Shown here one piece after another: positions 1 to 5,908 of a stretch of DNA of 11,308 nucleotides. The notes under the pieces are model-generated. The model was not told the DNA's origin, searched no databases, and worked only from the letters and a program-made list of their open reading frames with translations. The position numbers and the translations under genes were made by a program. Every line of letters begins with the position of its first letter. The stretch's first letter is position 1. Source of the DNA: JADFUS01 sp964600025 (lineage in GTDB: Bacteria; Bacteroidota; Bacteroidia; Bacteroidales; Rikenellaceae); assembly GCA_964600025.1 (NCBI GenBank), contig CAZRHJ010000052.1, positions 1 to 11,308 of the forward strand. The letters run 5' to 3'.

Positions 1-47
1 ATCGGCGAAATAGACAAGATAGGCGAGTTTCGTTTTTAGCGGACAAT
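1..47. repeat. Dispersed palindromic repeat, copy A (right end only)
   Basis: These 47 bases match 244-290 (copy B) with 3 differences and 5358-5404 (copy C) with 4. They end in the same TTTTTAGCGGACAAT terminus. The left part of the copy lies outside the window. All three copies have the same orientation. The family is probably a non-coding MITE-like element or a structured intergenic repeat. No coding capacity is visible in this copy. Confidence 0.85.
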
Positions 48-56
48 ACTAATAAC

Positions 57-97
57 AAAAATGCTGTAAGATAATTCGCTTATCTTACAGCATTTTT
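57..97. terminator. Strong bidirectional intrinsic terminator hairpin
   Basis: A perfect 18-bp stem (57-74 pairs with 80-97) closes on a 5-nt loop, TTCGC. A-runs on the 5' arm and T-runs on the 3' arm mean it could terminate transcription in either direction. It lies between repeat copies A and B. It could end an off-window plus-strand gene, and could also stop minus-strand transcripts that leave the M28 peptidase gene through copy B. Confidence 0.85.
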
Positions 98-138
98 TAC
101 GTTTTGTTTGCCAAACTAAACATTTGACATTACAAATT

Positions 139-290
139 ATTATTGCTGTTCTATAAAATTTTACAAGCTCCAAATAAACTCGAATCTCTTAGGCTATTTT
201 ACATATATAACGTAGCGTACTGGCGTACGTGAGAGTTATGAGCATCGGTGAAATAGACAAGATAGGCGAGTTTCGTTTTTAGGGGACAAC
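139..290. repeat. Dispersed palindromic repeat, copy B (about 150 bp)
   Basis: The left end (ATTATTGCTGT) and right end (TTTTTAGGGGACAAC) resemble the ends of copy C. Positions 163-200 match 5275-5312 with 2 differences. Internally it folds: AAACTCG (176-182) pairs with CGAGTTT (267-273), 194-202 pairs with 248-256 with one G-T wobble, and ATAAC pairs with GTTAT around a CGTAC-TGGC-GTACG tip. It lacks the roughly 100-bp module found near the left end of copy C. It ends only 12 bases from the stop codon of the M28 peptidase gene. The function is unknown; MITE-like mobility or a structured RNA/DNA hairpin are both possible. Confidence 0.8.
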
Positions 291-302
291 ATTAAAAATT
301 AT

Positions 303-1937
303 TTATTTAATTCTTATATCCTTAAAAGACGAAGTTTCTTTCCACTTAGGGAATTCTGTTGAGTTAGCAATTTCATAACCAAAATCAAAGAACAGCTGAA
401 CGTCTTGCAATAATCCACTGTAATCATCATTTTCACTACATTGGTCAGTTGGTTTGTGGTAGGTATTTGCCCAGTACTCTTTAATTTTCTTAGCAGACCA
501 TTCTTTTCCGTGTTTTTCGCTATCGCTCCAACCTTTTGCGAACATTGCTGGAACACCTTTCAAAACAAATGGGAAGTGGTCTGAACGATAGAACATACCA
601 TTAGAAGCCTCTGGGTCAGCCATAACATAACGACCGTGGCGTTTAGCAACAAGCTCCATCAAATCATCAAGTGTAGAATGTCCGTATCCAGTAATAGTAA
701 CATCTTTACTTCTACCCCACAAAGGATACACGTCAAAATTAATCACAGCAGCCATTTCTGAAATTGGGAACAATGGATTTTCAGAATAATAAGTAGAACC
801 CCACAAGCCAGACTCTTCGCAAGAAGGAATCATAAACACAACATTACGACGAGGAGCTTTATCAAGAGCTTTATAACATTTTGCAATTTCCAAAGCCCAA
901 GCTACTGCCACCGCATTATCACTTGCACCATTTATAATAGAATCACCATTGATAGCTTTACCATAACCTAAGTGATCCCAGTGTCCCATATACACTATAC
1001 TTTCCTCTGTTTTTTCGCTACCCTCAATATATCCAACAACGTTAGGAGTTTTTTGTTTATCAAAAGTATTTTTCATCGAAACAGTAGCCTTAGATTTCAA
1101 GTCAAAAGGTTTGAAATCTGGTTTTTTAGCCTGAGCCACAAGTTCATCTAATTCATAACCATTATTAGCCATAAACTCACGAGCAACACTATTTGTAATC
1201 CAACCTTCCAAAGCACAATAATATGCACCCTCTGGGCGATTAGCAAGATACAGTTTACTACGAGCCGAAGCATTAACCACACTCCAAGGATAACCAGCAC
1301 CAAGATCGTCGTGAATTATCAACACGCCTTTAACACCTTGACGAGCACCCTCCATTAATTTGTATTTCCAACGACCATAGAAAGTCATCACATTACCCTC
1401 AAAATAAGAAGCATCATCACTTCCCAAACCAGGGTCATTAACAATCACAACTGCAATTTTATTTTCTTTATTCTCGATACCAGCATAGTCATCTTTGCCA
1501 TATTCAGGAGCGACTATACCGTATCCAGCAAAGAACATTTCAGTATTTTCCAGACTAATTTCCTCGTCAAAACGCTTAGAAAAAGCTGTAAAATCCTTGT
1601 ATCTCTCCAAAGTCATTTTACCTTTTGGAGTCTGCAAAACCATATTTTTAGAACACTCAGTTTTAGACATAACCATATCAAAATATTGATAATAGCTATC
1701 ACCTGAGAATGGTTTTAGTCCAAGGTCTTTCATCTGCTGAGCAATATACTTAACAGTTTTGTCAGCACCGACAGTAAAAGGCTTTCTACCAGCCATACTG
1801 TCATCTGCAAGAGTCATAGTATTAAGCTGTAAACTCTCGACAGACGCTACTTTCATTGCTTTTTGCACTTCGGTTTCGCTGCCACACGAAACAAGCAAAA
1901 AAGCGAATAGCATTGTTAGTAATGAATTAAATTTCAT
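303..1937 (-). CDS. M28-family zinc aminopeptidase-like lipoprotein
   Basis: Predicted exported metallopeptidase of 544 aa that would trim N-terminal residues from peptides at the cell envelope. The N-terminus is a lipoprotein signal with hydrophobic residues 4-16 and lipobox LVSC, so Cys18 would be lipidated. Residues about 130-290 form an inserted region, possibly PA-like, ahead of the catalytic half. M28 metal-site motifs are in order: GHWDHLG (His319, Asp321), NGASDN (Asp340), CEESG (Glu374/Glu375), NFDVYP (Asp402) and YHKPTD (His494, the likely last ligand). SDHFPF at 452-457 is also family-typical. The ATG at 1937 follows a good promoter and gives a complete signal peptide. The substrate cannot be told from sequence; an aminopeptidase is likelier than a carboxypeptidase or a glutaminyl cyclase-like protein. 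No adjacent gene shares its direction. Confidence 0.9.
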   Translation of the reverse strand: MKFNSLLTMLFAFLLVSCGSETEVQKAMKVASVESLQLNTMTLADDSMAGRKPFTVGADKTVKYIAQQMKDLGLKPFSGDSYYQYFDMVMSKTECSKNMVLQTPKGKMTLERYKDFTAFSKRFDEEISLENTEMFFAGYGIVAPEYGKDDYAGIENKENKIAVVIVNDPGLGSDDASYFEGNVMTFYGRWKYKLMEGARQGVKGVLIIHDDLGAGYPWSVVNASARSKLYLANRPEGAYYCALEGWITNSVAREFMANNGYELDELVAQAKKPDFKPFDLKSKATVSMKNTFDKQKTPNVVGYIEGSEKTEESIVYMGHWDHLGYGKAINGDSIINGASDNAVAVAWALEIAKCYKALDKAPRRNVVFMIPSCEESGLWGSTYYSENPLFPISEMAAVINFDVYPLWGRSKDVTITGYGHSTLDDLMELVAKRHGRYVMADPEASNGMFYRSDHFPFVLKGVPAMFAKGWSDSEKHGKEWSAKKIKEYWANTYHKPTDQCSENDDYSGLLQDVQLFFDFGYEIANSTEFPKWKETSSFKDIRIK

Positions 1938-1968
1938 ATTTAAAAAGTTTTTAGTATTTTTATAGTGT

Positions 1969-1999
1969 CAAAGGTACAAATTTTTAGCTGACAAATCAA
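1969..1999 (-). promoter_or_regulatory. Promoter of the M28 peptidase gene
   Basis: On the minus strand TACCTTTG (1976-1969) matches the Bacteroidetes -7 consensus TAnnTTTG. A TTG (1999-1997) sits 20 nt upstream as the -33 element. Transcription would start near 1962, giving a leader of about 25 nt. The -33 element lies 3 bases from the ATG of the divergent sirtuin gene. Confidence 0.75.
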
Positions 2000-2001
2000 T
2001 T

Positions 2002-2697
2002 ATGAAAAAGAAATTAATAGTTTTTACTGGTGCAGGAGTAAGTGCAGACAGTGGAGTATCTACATTTAGGGATAGCGACGGACTTTGGGAGAAACACCGC
2101 ATAGAGGACGTTTGCACCCACGAGGCTTGGCTCAAAAACCCAAAATTAGTTCAGGATTTCTATAACGCACGACGCAAACAATTATCCGAAGTACAGCCCA
2201 ACGATGCTCACAAATGGATAGCGGAAGCCGAAAAATATTTTGATGTTACAGTCATCACCCAAAACGTTGATAACCTACACGAACGAGCAGGAAACAAAAA
2301 AGTAATTCATCTCCACGGCGAATTAACCAAAAGCCGAAGCAGTATTGATGATGATTTAATTTATGATGTAGAAGGCTGGGAAATAAAAATGGGCGACAAA
2401 TGCGAAAAAGGCTCACAATTAAGACCTCACATAGTGTTTTTTGGAGAGAATGTACCAAACTACGATTTAGCATTACAACTCGTTCAAAGTGCAGATATAC
2501 TACTTATTGTAGGAACTTCACTACAAGTCTATCCAGCAGCAGGGCTAATATACTACACCCCAAATTCTTCTCAAATATGGGTAATAGACCCAAAAGTTGA
2601 TAAAATAAACGTTGCAAATGAAGTACACTACGAGATAGCAAGAGCCAAAGACGGAGTTCCAAAAATAATCAAACAACTAATAAATAATTTAGATTAA
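2002..2697 (+). CDS. Sir2-family NAD-dependent deacylase, SIRT5/CobB-like
   Basis: Cytosolic NAD-dependent protein lysine deacylase of 231 aa, a normal length for bacterial CobB. Visible motifs are the NAD-binding GAGVSADSG (10-18) with TFRD (21-24), TQNVDNLH (86-93), the catalytic His105 in HLHGE, and GTSLQVYPA (171-179). FYNARR includes Tyr54-x-x-Arg57, the pair that in human SIRT5 and E. coli CobB binds acidic acyl groups, so succinyl or malonyl removal is likely alongside deacetylation. The usual four-Cys zinc module between the catalytic His and the FGE segment is missing; only Cys134 occurs there. The stop overlaps the start of the next gene by one base (TAATG), so the two are probably co-translated. 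It is divergent from the M28 peptidase. The symbol cobB would be reasonable, but the zinc-site loss argues for caution. Confidence 0.93.
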   Translation: MKKKLIVFTGAGVSADSGVSTFRDSDGLWEKHRIEDVCTHEAWLKNPKLVQDFYNARRKQLSEVQPNDAHKWIAEAEKYFDVTVITQNVDNLHERAGNKKVIHLHGELTKSRSSIDDDLIYDVEGWEIKMGDKCEKGSQLRPHIVFFGENVPNYDLALQLVQSADILLIVGTSLQVYPAAGLIYYTPNSSQIWVIDPKVDKINVANEVHYEIARAKDGVPKIIKQLINNLD

Positions 2698-3149
2698 TGG
2701 AAGGATTATTAGAATTAGGATACTTCGGGCTATTTATAGGAGCAATGTTATCTGCAACAATTATCCCTTTCAGTTCGGATTTTCTACTTATGGGAATGTT
2801 ACTTGCAGGAGGAGATATAGTTACAACCGTGATTGTTGCCACAGTCGGTAACTGGGCAGGGGGTATGATTTCTTATGCAATGGGATATGCAGGAAAATGG
2901 CAATGGATAGAAAAATGGTTCAAAGTCAAACAAGAAACTCTCGAAAAGCAAAAAACGAAAGTAGATAAATATGGTTCATTACTTGCTTTTCTGTCGTGGT
3001 TGCCTTTTGTTGGAGATTTATTTGCAATAGCACTTGGGTTTTACAAAGTCAGCCCAAAATTATCAGCAATTTTTATGTTTATAGGCAAACTTTCAAGATT
3101 TGTATTGTGGGCAATTTTATATTACTACACAAAAGACTATATAATTTAA
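2697..3149 (+). CDS. YqaA-type small DedA/VTT-related inner-membrane protein
   Basis: Hydrophobic protein of 150 aa, close in length to E. coli YqaA (about 142 aa). Membrane segments are visible at about 5-37, 40-64, 94-116 and 120-145, with a charged, Lys-rich stretch (66-92) between the second and third. GNWAGGMISYAMGY (51-64) and SWLPFVGDLFAIALG (100-114) resemble the conserved core of the SNARE-associated/VTT (DedA) superfamily. Larger DedA members are linked to lipid-carrier recycling and membrane homeostasis; the role of the short YqaA branch is not established. Its ATG overlaps the sirtuin TAA, which implies translational coupling, although no functional link between the two is known to me. 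No clear terminator follows. Confidence 0.85.
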   Translation: MEGLLELGYFGLFIGAMLSATIIPFSSDFLLMGMLLAGGDIVTTVIVATVGNWAGGMISYAMGYAGKWQWIEKWFKVKQETLEKQKTKVDKYGSLLAFLSWLPFVGDLFAIALGFYKVSPKLSAIFMFIGKLSRFVLWAILYYYTKDYII

Positions 3150-3192
3150 CAAAACACATAAAATTTTTGTCTATTATTTAATCAAGTTTGTC

Positions 3193-3230
3193 GCTATATT
3201 TATAGCATACGTCTATATTAATTTTTAGAC
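3193..3230. promoter_or_regulatory. Two small inverted repeats upstream of the dipeptidase promoter
   Basis: GCTATA-TT-TATAGC (3193-3206) is a perfect 14-nt palindrome. GTCTA-N10-TAGAC (3211-3230) is a second inverted repeat ending 2 bases before the -33 element of the dipeptidase promoter. They could be operator half-sites or a weak AT-rich terminator for the upstream yqaA-like gene. Neither has a G/C-rich stem plus T-run, so a terminator role is doubtful. Confidence 0.35.
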
Positions 3231-3232
3231 TA

Positions 3233-3263
3233 TTGCACACCAAAATATTCTTACATATATTTG
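3233..3263 (+). promoter_or_regulatory. Promoter of the dipeptidase gene
   Basis: TATATTTG (3256-3263) fits TAnnTTTG exactly, and TTG (3233-3235) lies 20 nt upstream as the -33 element. Transcription would begin near 3270, leaving a leader of about 49 nt before the ATG at 3319. Confidence 0.65.
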
Positions 3264-3318
3264 TGATAACAAAATAAAAGAAGAAAAGACCCATACTACT
3301 AAACTTAACAAGTTAATA

Positions 3319-4545
3319 ATGAAGAATTTATTTTTGAGTGTGTTTACACTATGTATGTTGGGAGGTGTTGTCAGTTGCGATAACACACAACAAAGCCCTC
3401 TACAAAAGGCAGAACAATTACAACGTTCTATTCTTACAATAGACACTCACTCAGACACTCCAATGCGTCTATGGAAAAACGGACACGATTTGACAAAAGA
3501 CAACGAAGGTTTTTGCATTGATTTCCCAAAAATGAAAAAAGGAGCATTGGACGTTGAGAGCTTTGCAGTATTTACTTGGCAGGGAGGCAGAAGTGAAGAA
3601 TTTACCACAAAAGCCTACCAAAGAGCTTTGGCAACTTTCGACAAAATCGACGAAATTGCAAAAAACAATCCAGAAATTGTTGGGATAGCATACACTCCAC
3701 AAGAGATGTATGATTTGAAGAAACAAGGTAAATTAGTAATGTTTCCAACTATCGAAAACTCAACAATTTTGGGCAATGACCTAAATAGAGTCAGAGAACT
3801 ATACAACAAAGGAGCAAGAATGTTTGGCTTGTGCCACTCATACCATAACGATATTTGTGATTCATCTTCGGACTCAAAAGAAGCAGAATTTAATGGTCTT
3901 TCAGAGTTTGGAGAGAAAGTAGTAAAAGAATTAAACAGAATTGGTGGAATTATTGACGTTTCTCACGCATCAGACAGCACATTTTTTGATGTAGTAAAAC
4001 TTTCAAAAACACCTATTATTGCATCTCACTCATCTATCAGAGCAATAGCTCACCACGACAGAAATTTCAGTGATGAAATGTTAGAGGCTTTGAAAGAAAA
4101 TGGAGGTGTAGTTCAAATATGTATTTTGGATAGCTACGTTAAGGATTTTCCCAAAAACGAAGCATACAGAGCAGAGTACAAAGATTTAAGAAAACAATTT
4201 AACGACACCCCATCTGAAATGGTAGCAAAACGAGATTCACTTCGTAGAGCAATGCGTTCGTTAAAAACAAAATATCCTGACCAATTAGCATACGTATCAG
4301 ACTATGTTGATCATATTGATTACGTAGTTAATAAAATTGGTATTGATTATGTTGGTATAGGAACAGATTTTGAAGGTGGTGGCGGAGTTGCTGACTGCAA
4401 AGATGCGTCAGAACTAATTAATATTACCGCAGAACTTATCAAAAGAGGCTATAACAAAGAACAAATTGAAAAGATTTGGGGCGGAAACTTTATTAGAGTT
4501 TTCAACAAGGTTATAGAATATCGTGATTCAATGAGTTGTGAATAA
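3319..4545 (+). CDS. M19-family membrane dipeptidase-like lipoprotein
   Basis: Zinc dipeptidase of the renal dipeptidase (M19) family, 408 aa, predicted to hydrolyse dipeptides in the cell envelope. The N-terminus is a short hydrophobic signal ending in VVSC, so Cys20 is the likely lipidation site. Metal ligands appear in family order: His44 and Asp46 in DTHSDTP, Glu146 in PTIENS, His216 in DVSHAS and His237 in ASHSS. Arg248 in HDRNF and Asp350 in GIGTDFEGGG fit the substrate-binding Arg and catalytic-site Asp. Residues about 280-325 are charged and Lys/Arg-rich, an insertion also common in Bacteroidetes members. The gene stands alone, with its own promoter upstream and a GC-rich terminator 65 bases after the stop. 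M19 members can also act on D-Ala-containing or beta-lactam-like substrates, so the exact substrate is open. Confidence 0.94.
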   Translation: MKNLFLSVFTLCMLGGVVSCDNTQQSPLQKAEQLQRSILTIDTHSDTPMRLWKNGHDLTKDNEGFCIDFPKMKKGALDVESFAVFTWQGGRSEEFTTKAYQRALATFDKIDEIAKNNPEIVGIAYTPQEMYDLKKQGKLVMFPTIENSTILGNDLNRVRELYNKGARMFGLCHSYHNDICDSSSDSKEAEFNGLSEFGEKVVKELNRIGGIIDVSHASDSTFFDVVKLSKTPIIASHSSIRAIAHHDRNFSDEMLEALKENGGVVQICILDSYVKDFPKNEAYRAEYKDLRKQFNDTPSEMVAKRDSLRRAMRSLKTKYPDQLAYVSDYVDHIDYVVNKIGIDYVGIGTDFEGGGGVADCKDASELINITAELIKRGYNKEQIEKIWGGNFIRVFNKVIEYRDSMSCE

Positions 4546-4610
4546 CAACCATTATCACACATTAAAAGTTGGCAATAGTTAGTTGCAAATAAATGATATT
4601 AATGTTGGGA

Positions 4611-4643
4611 GAAGGCAGCCTCGTGAGAGCCTGCCTTTCTTTT
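4611..4643 (+). terminator. Intrinsic terminator after the dipeptidase gene
   Basis: AAGGCAG (4612-4618) pairs with CTGCCTT (4631-4637) around a 12-nt loop, with a G-T pair extending the base. TTTCTTTT follows immediately. This is a classical plus-strand terminator and separates the dipeptidase from the response regulator. Confidence 0.85.
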
Positions 4644-4730
4644 GGGTTAATTATTTTACTAAAAAACAATAGAATTTTCTAACACATATTGGTACACATT
4701 TTGTTAAACAAACAATTAAACTACAAAGAA

Positions 4731-5093
4731 ATGGAAGATAAAAAGAAAATAATTTTAATCGCAGAGGATTTAGAAAATGACTACTCGCTTTTGTCTTCAA
4801 TTCTCAATAATGAGTATACGATAATGCGTGCCATTAATGGTGCTGAAACCATTGAGATGGTTCATAAAATGAATATTGATTTGATTATAATAGATAGAAC
4901 TATTCCAGTTATTACAAGTGTTGAAGTTGTCCGCAAGTTACGTGAAACGGGCTGTGACTTACCTATCATAGGCTTATCTGACTTTGGTAGCGAAGAAGAT
5001 AAAAAAATAGCTTTGGAAATAGGGTGCAACGCCTATATCGCAAAGCCATTTTCTCCAAAAAAACTCAAAGAAACAGTAAAAATATTCATTTAA
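4731..5093 (+). CDS. Single-domain response regulator (CheY/Spo0F-like receiver)
   Basis: A stand-alone phosphoacceptor receiver domain of 120 aa with no output domain. The acidic pocket is Glu12-Asp13 (IAEDLEND), the phosphoacceptor is Asp55 in IIIDRTIP, the switch Ser is Ser83 in GLSDFG, and the conserved Lys is Lys105 in AKPFSP followed by a Pro-proximal turn. The sequence after the phospho-Asp is RTIP rather than the common xxMP. I chose the ATG at 4731 because the receiver fold begins at once (KKKIILIAED); a TTG at 4689 would add 14 atypical residues. No histidine kinase or target gene is adjacent, so its partner is unknown. It may relay phosphate in a phosphorelay or act by protein contact. 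The repeat element (copy C) follows. Confidence 0.9.
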   Translation: MEDKKKIILIAEDLENDYSLLSSILNNEYTIMRAINGAETIEMVHKMNIDLIIIDRTIPVITSVEVVRKLRETGCDLPIIGLSDFGSEEDKKIALEIGCNAYIAKPFSPKKLKETVKIFI

Positions 5094-5148
5094 TTATAAA
5101 CGTATTATTTTTTCGATAAAATATTATTTAGGGCATACCTGCTCTGCA

Positions 5149-5407
5149 ATTATTGCTGTCCGGTAAAAATTTTAAAAATCATTGTAATGGATTAAGTGAT
5201 AATATATTACAGTGTTTTAATTTATTATGGACTTGGAAAAATGATTTTTAAAATTTTTATCTTTCCAAAATCTTACAAGCTCCCAATAAACTCGGATCTC
5301 TTAGGCTATTTTGCTGATGGTCATAACGTAGCGTACTGGCGTACGTGAGTTATGAGCATCGGCAAAATAGACAAGATAGGTGAGTTTCATTTTTAGCGGA
5401 CAATAAT
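5149..5407. repeat. Dispersed palindromic repeat, copy C (long form, about 259 bp)
   Basis: This accounts for most of the 331-base gap between convergent genes (5094-5424); I see no gene in it. The ends form imperfect terminal inverted repeats: left ATTATTG-CTG-TCCGGTAAAAA (5149-5169) against right TTTTTAGCGGACAATAAT (5390-5407), equal apart from a 3-nt insertion and one base. The core folds into a long hairpin: 5288-5294 with 5381-5387, 5306-5319 with 5357-5370 (14 bp, one G-T), CATAAC with GTTATG (5322-5327, 5349-5354), and a CGTAC-TGGC-GTACG tip (5332-5345). It resembles a MITE or an intergenic palindromic repeat. The convergent position is compatible with a role in transcription termination, but it has no clean T-tract terminator. 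Confidence 0.82.
5164..5259. repeat. 20-bp perfect inverted repeat nested in copy C
   Basis: Positions 5164-5183 are the exact reverse complement of 5240-5259, with a 56-nt AT-rich spacer. This module is absent from copy B, where the left terminus joins the TTACAAGCTCC segment directly. It is either an insertion into C or was deleted from B. There is no coding capacity. Confidence 0.8.
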
Positions 5408-5424
5408 ACCCTGCAATATTTTAT

Positions 5425-5907
5425 CTAATCCTCAACCAAATCAAATACCTTAGCATTGGTGATTTTAAGCAAATGTGTTGGGGACAATTTCAGTTGAGTT
5501 CCTCTAACTCCCGCACTTATATATACGCTTTCAAAATTCTGAATAGAATTGTGCATATACGTATCATAAGATTTTTTCATACCAAGTGGCGAACAACCTC
5601 CTCTAATATATCCAGTAGTTGGCAAAAGTTCTTTCATAGCAATCATTTCAACTTTTTTGTTTGCAGATGCTTTGGCAACTTTTTTCAAGTCAAGTTCTTT
5701 ATCTCCGGGTAAGACACACACCAAAAAACCTGTTTTATCTCCTCTCAAAACAAGTGTTTTGAACACCTGCTCTATGTTTTCTCCGAGTTGCTCTGCAATA
5801 TGGTTTGCAGCCAAATTATCTTCATCTACCTCATATGGTATCAACTCGTATTTAATCTTGTGAGAGTCAAGTATTCTCGCAGCGTTTGTCTTTGCTATCT
5901 TAGCCAT
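5425..5907 (-). CDS. ybaK: Cys-tRNA(Pro) deacylase, YbaK/EbsC family
   Basis: Trans-editing enzyme of 160 aa in the cytosol that, by family, hydrolyses Cys-tRNA(Pro) made by mistake by prolyl-tRNA synthetase. The fold matches free-standing YbaK/INS-domain proteins: an N-terminal AKTNAARILD segment (4-14), QVFKTLVL (47-54) with Lys50 as the counterpart of the catalytic Lys45 of E. coli YbaK, the mid-region VLPGDKELDLKKVAKA (65-80), the GGCSPLG loop (103-109), and the ISAGVRGTQLKLSP segment (130-143). The length is normal. The start codon lies one base after the stop of the upstream FMN-binding gene, so it is the last gene of a probable dxs operon. It converges on the response regulator, with repeat copy C between them. 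Confidence 0.93.
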   Translation of the reverse strand: MAKIAKTNAARILDSHKIKYELIPYEVDEDNLAANHIAEQLGENIEQVFKTLVLRGDKTGFLVCVLPGDKELDLKKVAKASANKKVEMIAMKELLPTTGYIRGGCSPLGMKKSYDTYMHNSIQNFESVYISAGVRGTQLKLSPTHLLKITNAKVFDLVED

Positions 5908-5908
5908 T

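Noticed and set aside
1..290. Short repeats at the left edge as a CRISPR array
   Set aside because: There are only two copies here, with a terminator between them and no regular spacers; they match the palindromic repeat family instead.
3225..3446. 73-aa minus-strand open frame across the dipeptidase start
   Set aside because: It overlaps the promoter and signal peptide of a clear gene and has no independent support.
4689..4730. Upstream TTG start adding 14 residues to the response regulator
   Set aside because: The added residues do not resemble a receiver N-terminus, and the ATG at 4731 places the first beta strand correctly.
5144..5417. CTGCAAT on both sides of copy C as a target-site duplication
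   Set aside because: The two heptamers are not both adjacent to the element ends (the right one is 3 bases away, the left overlaps the terminus), so chance is likely.
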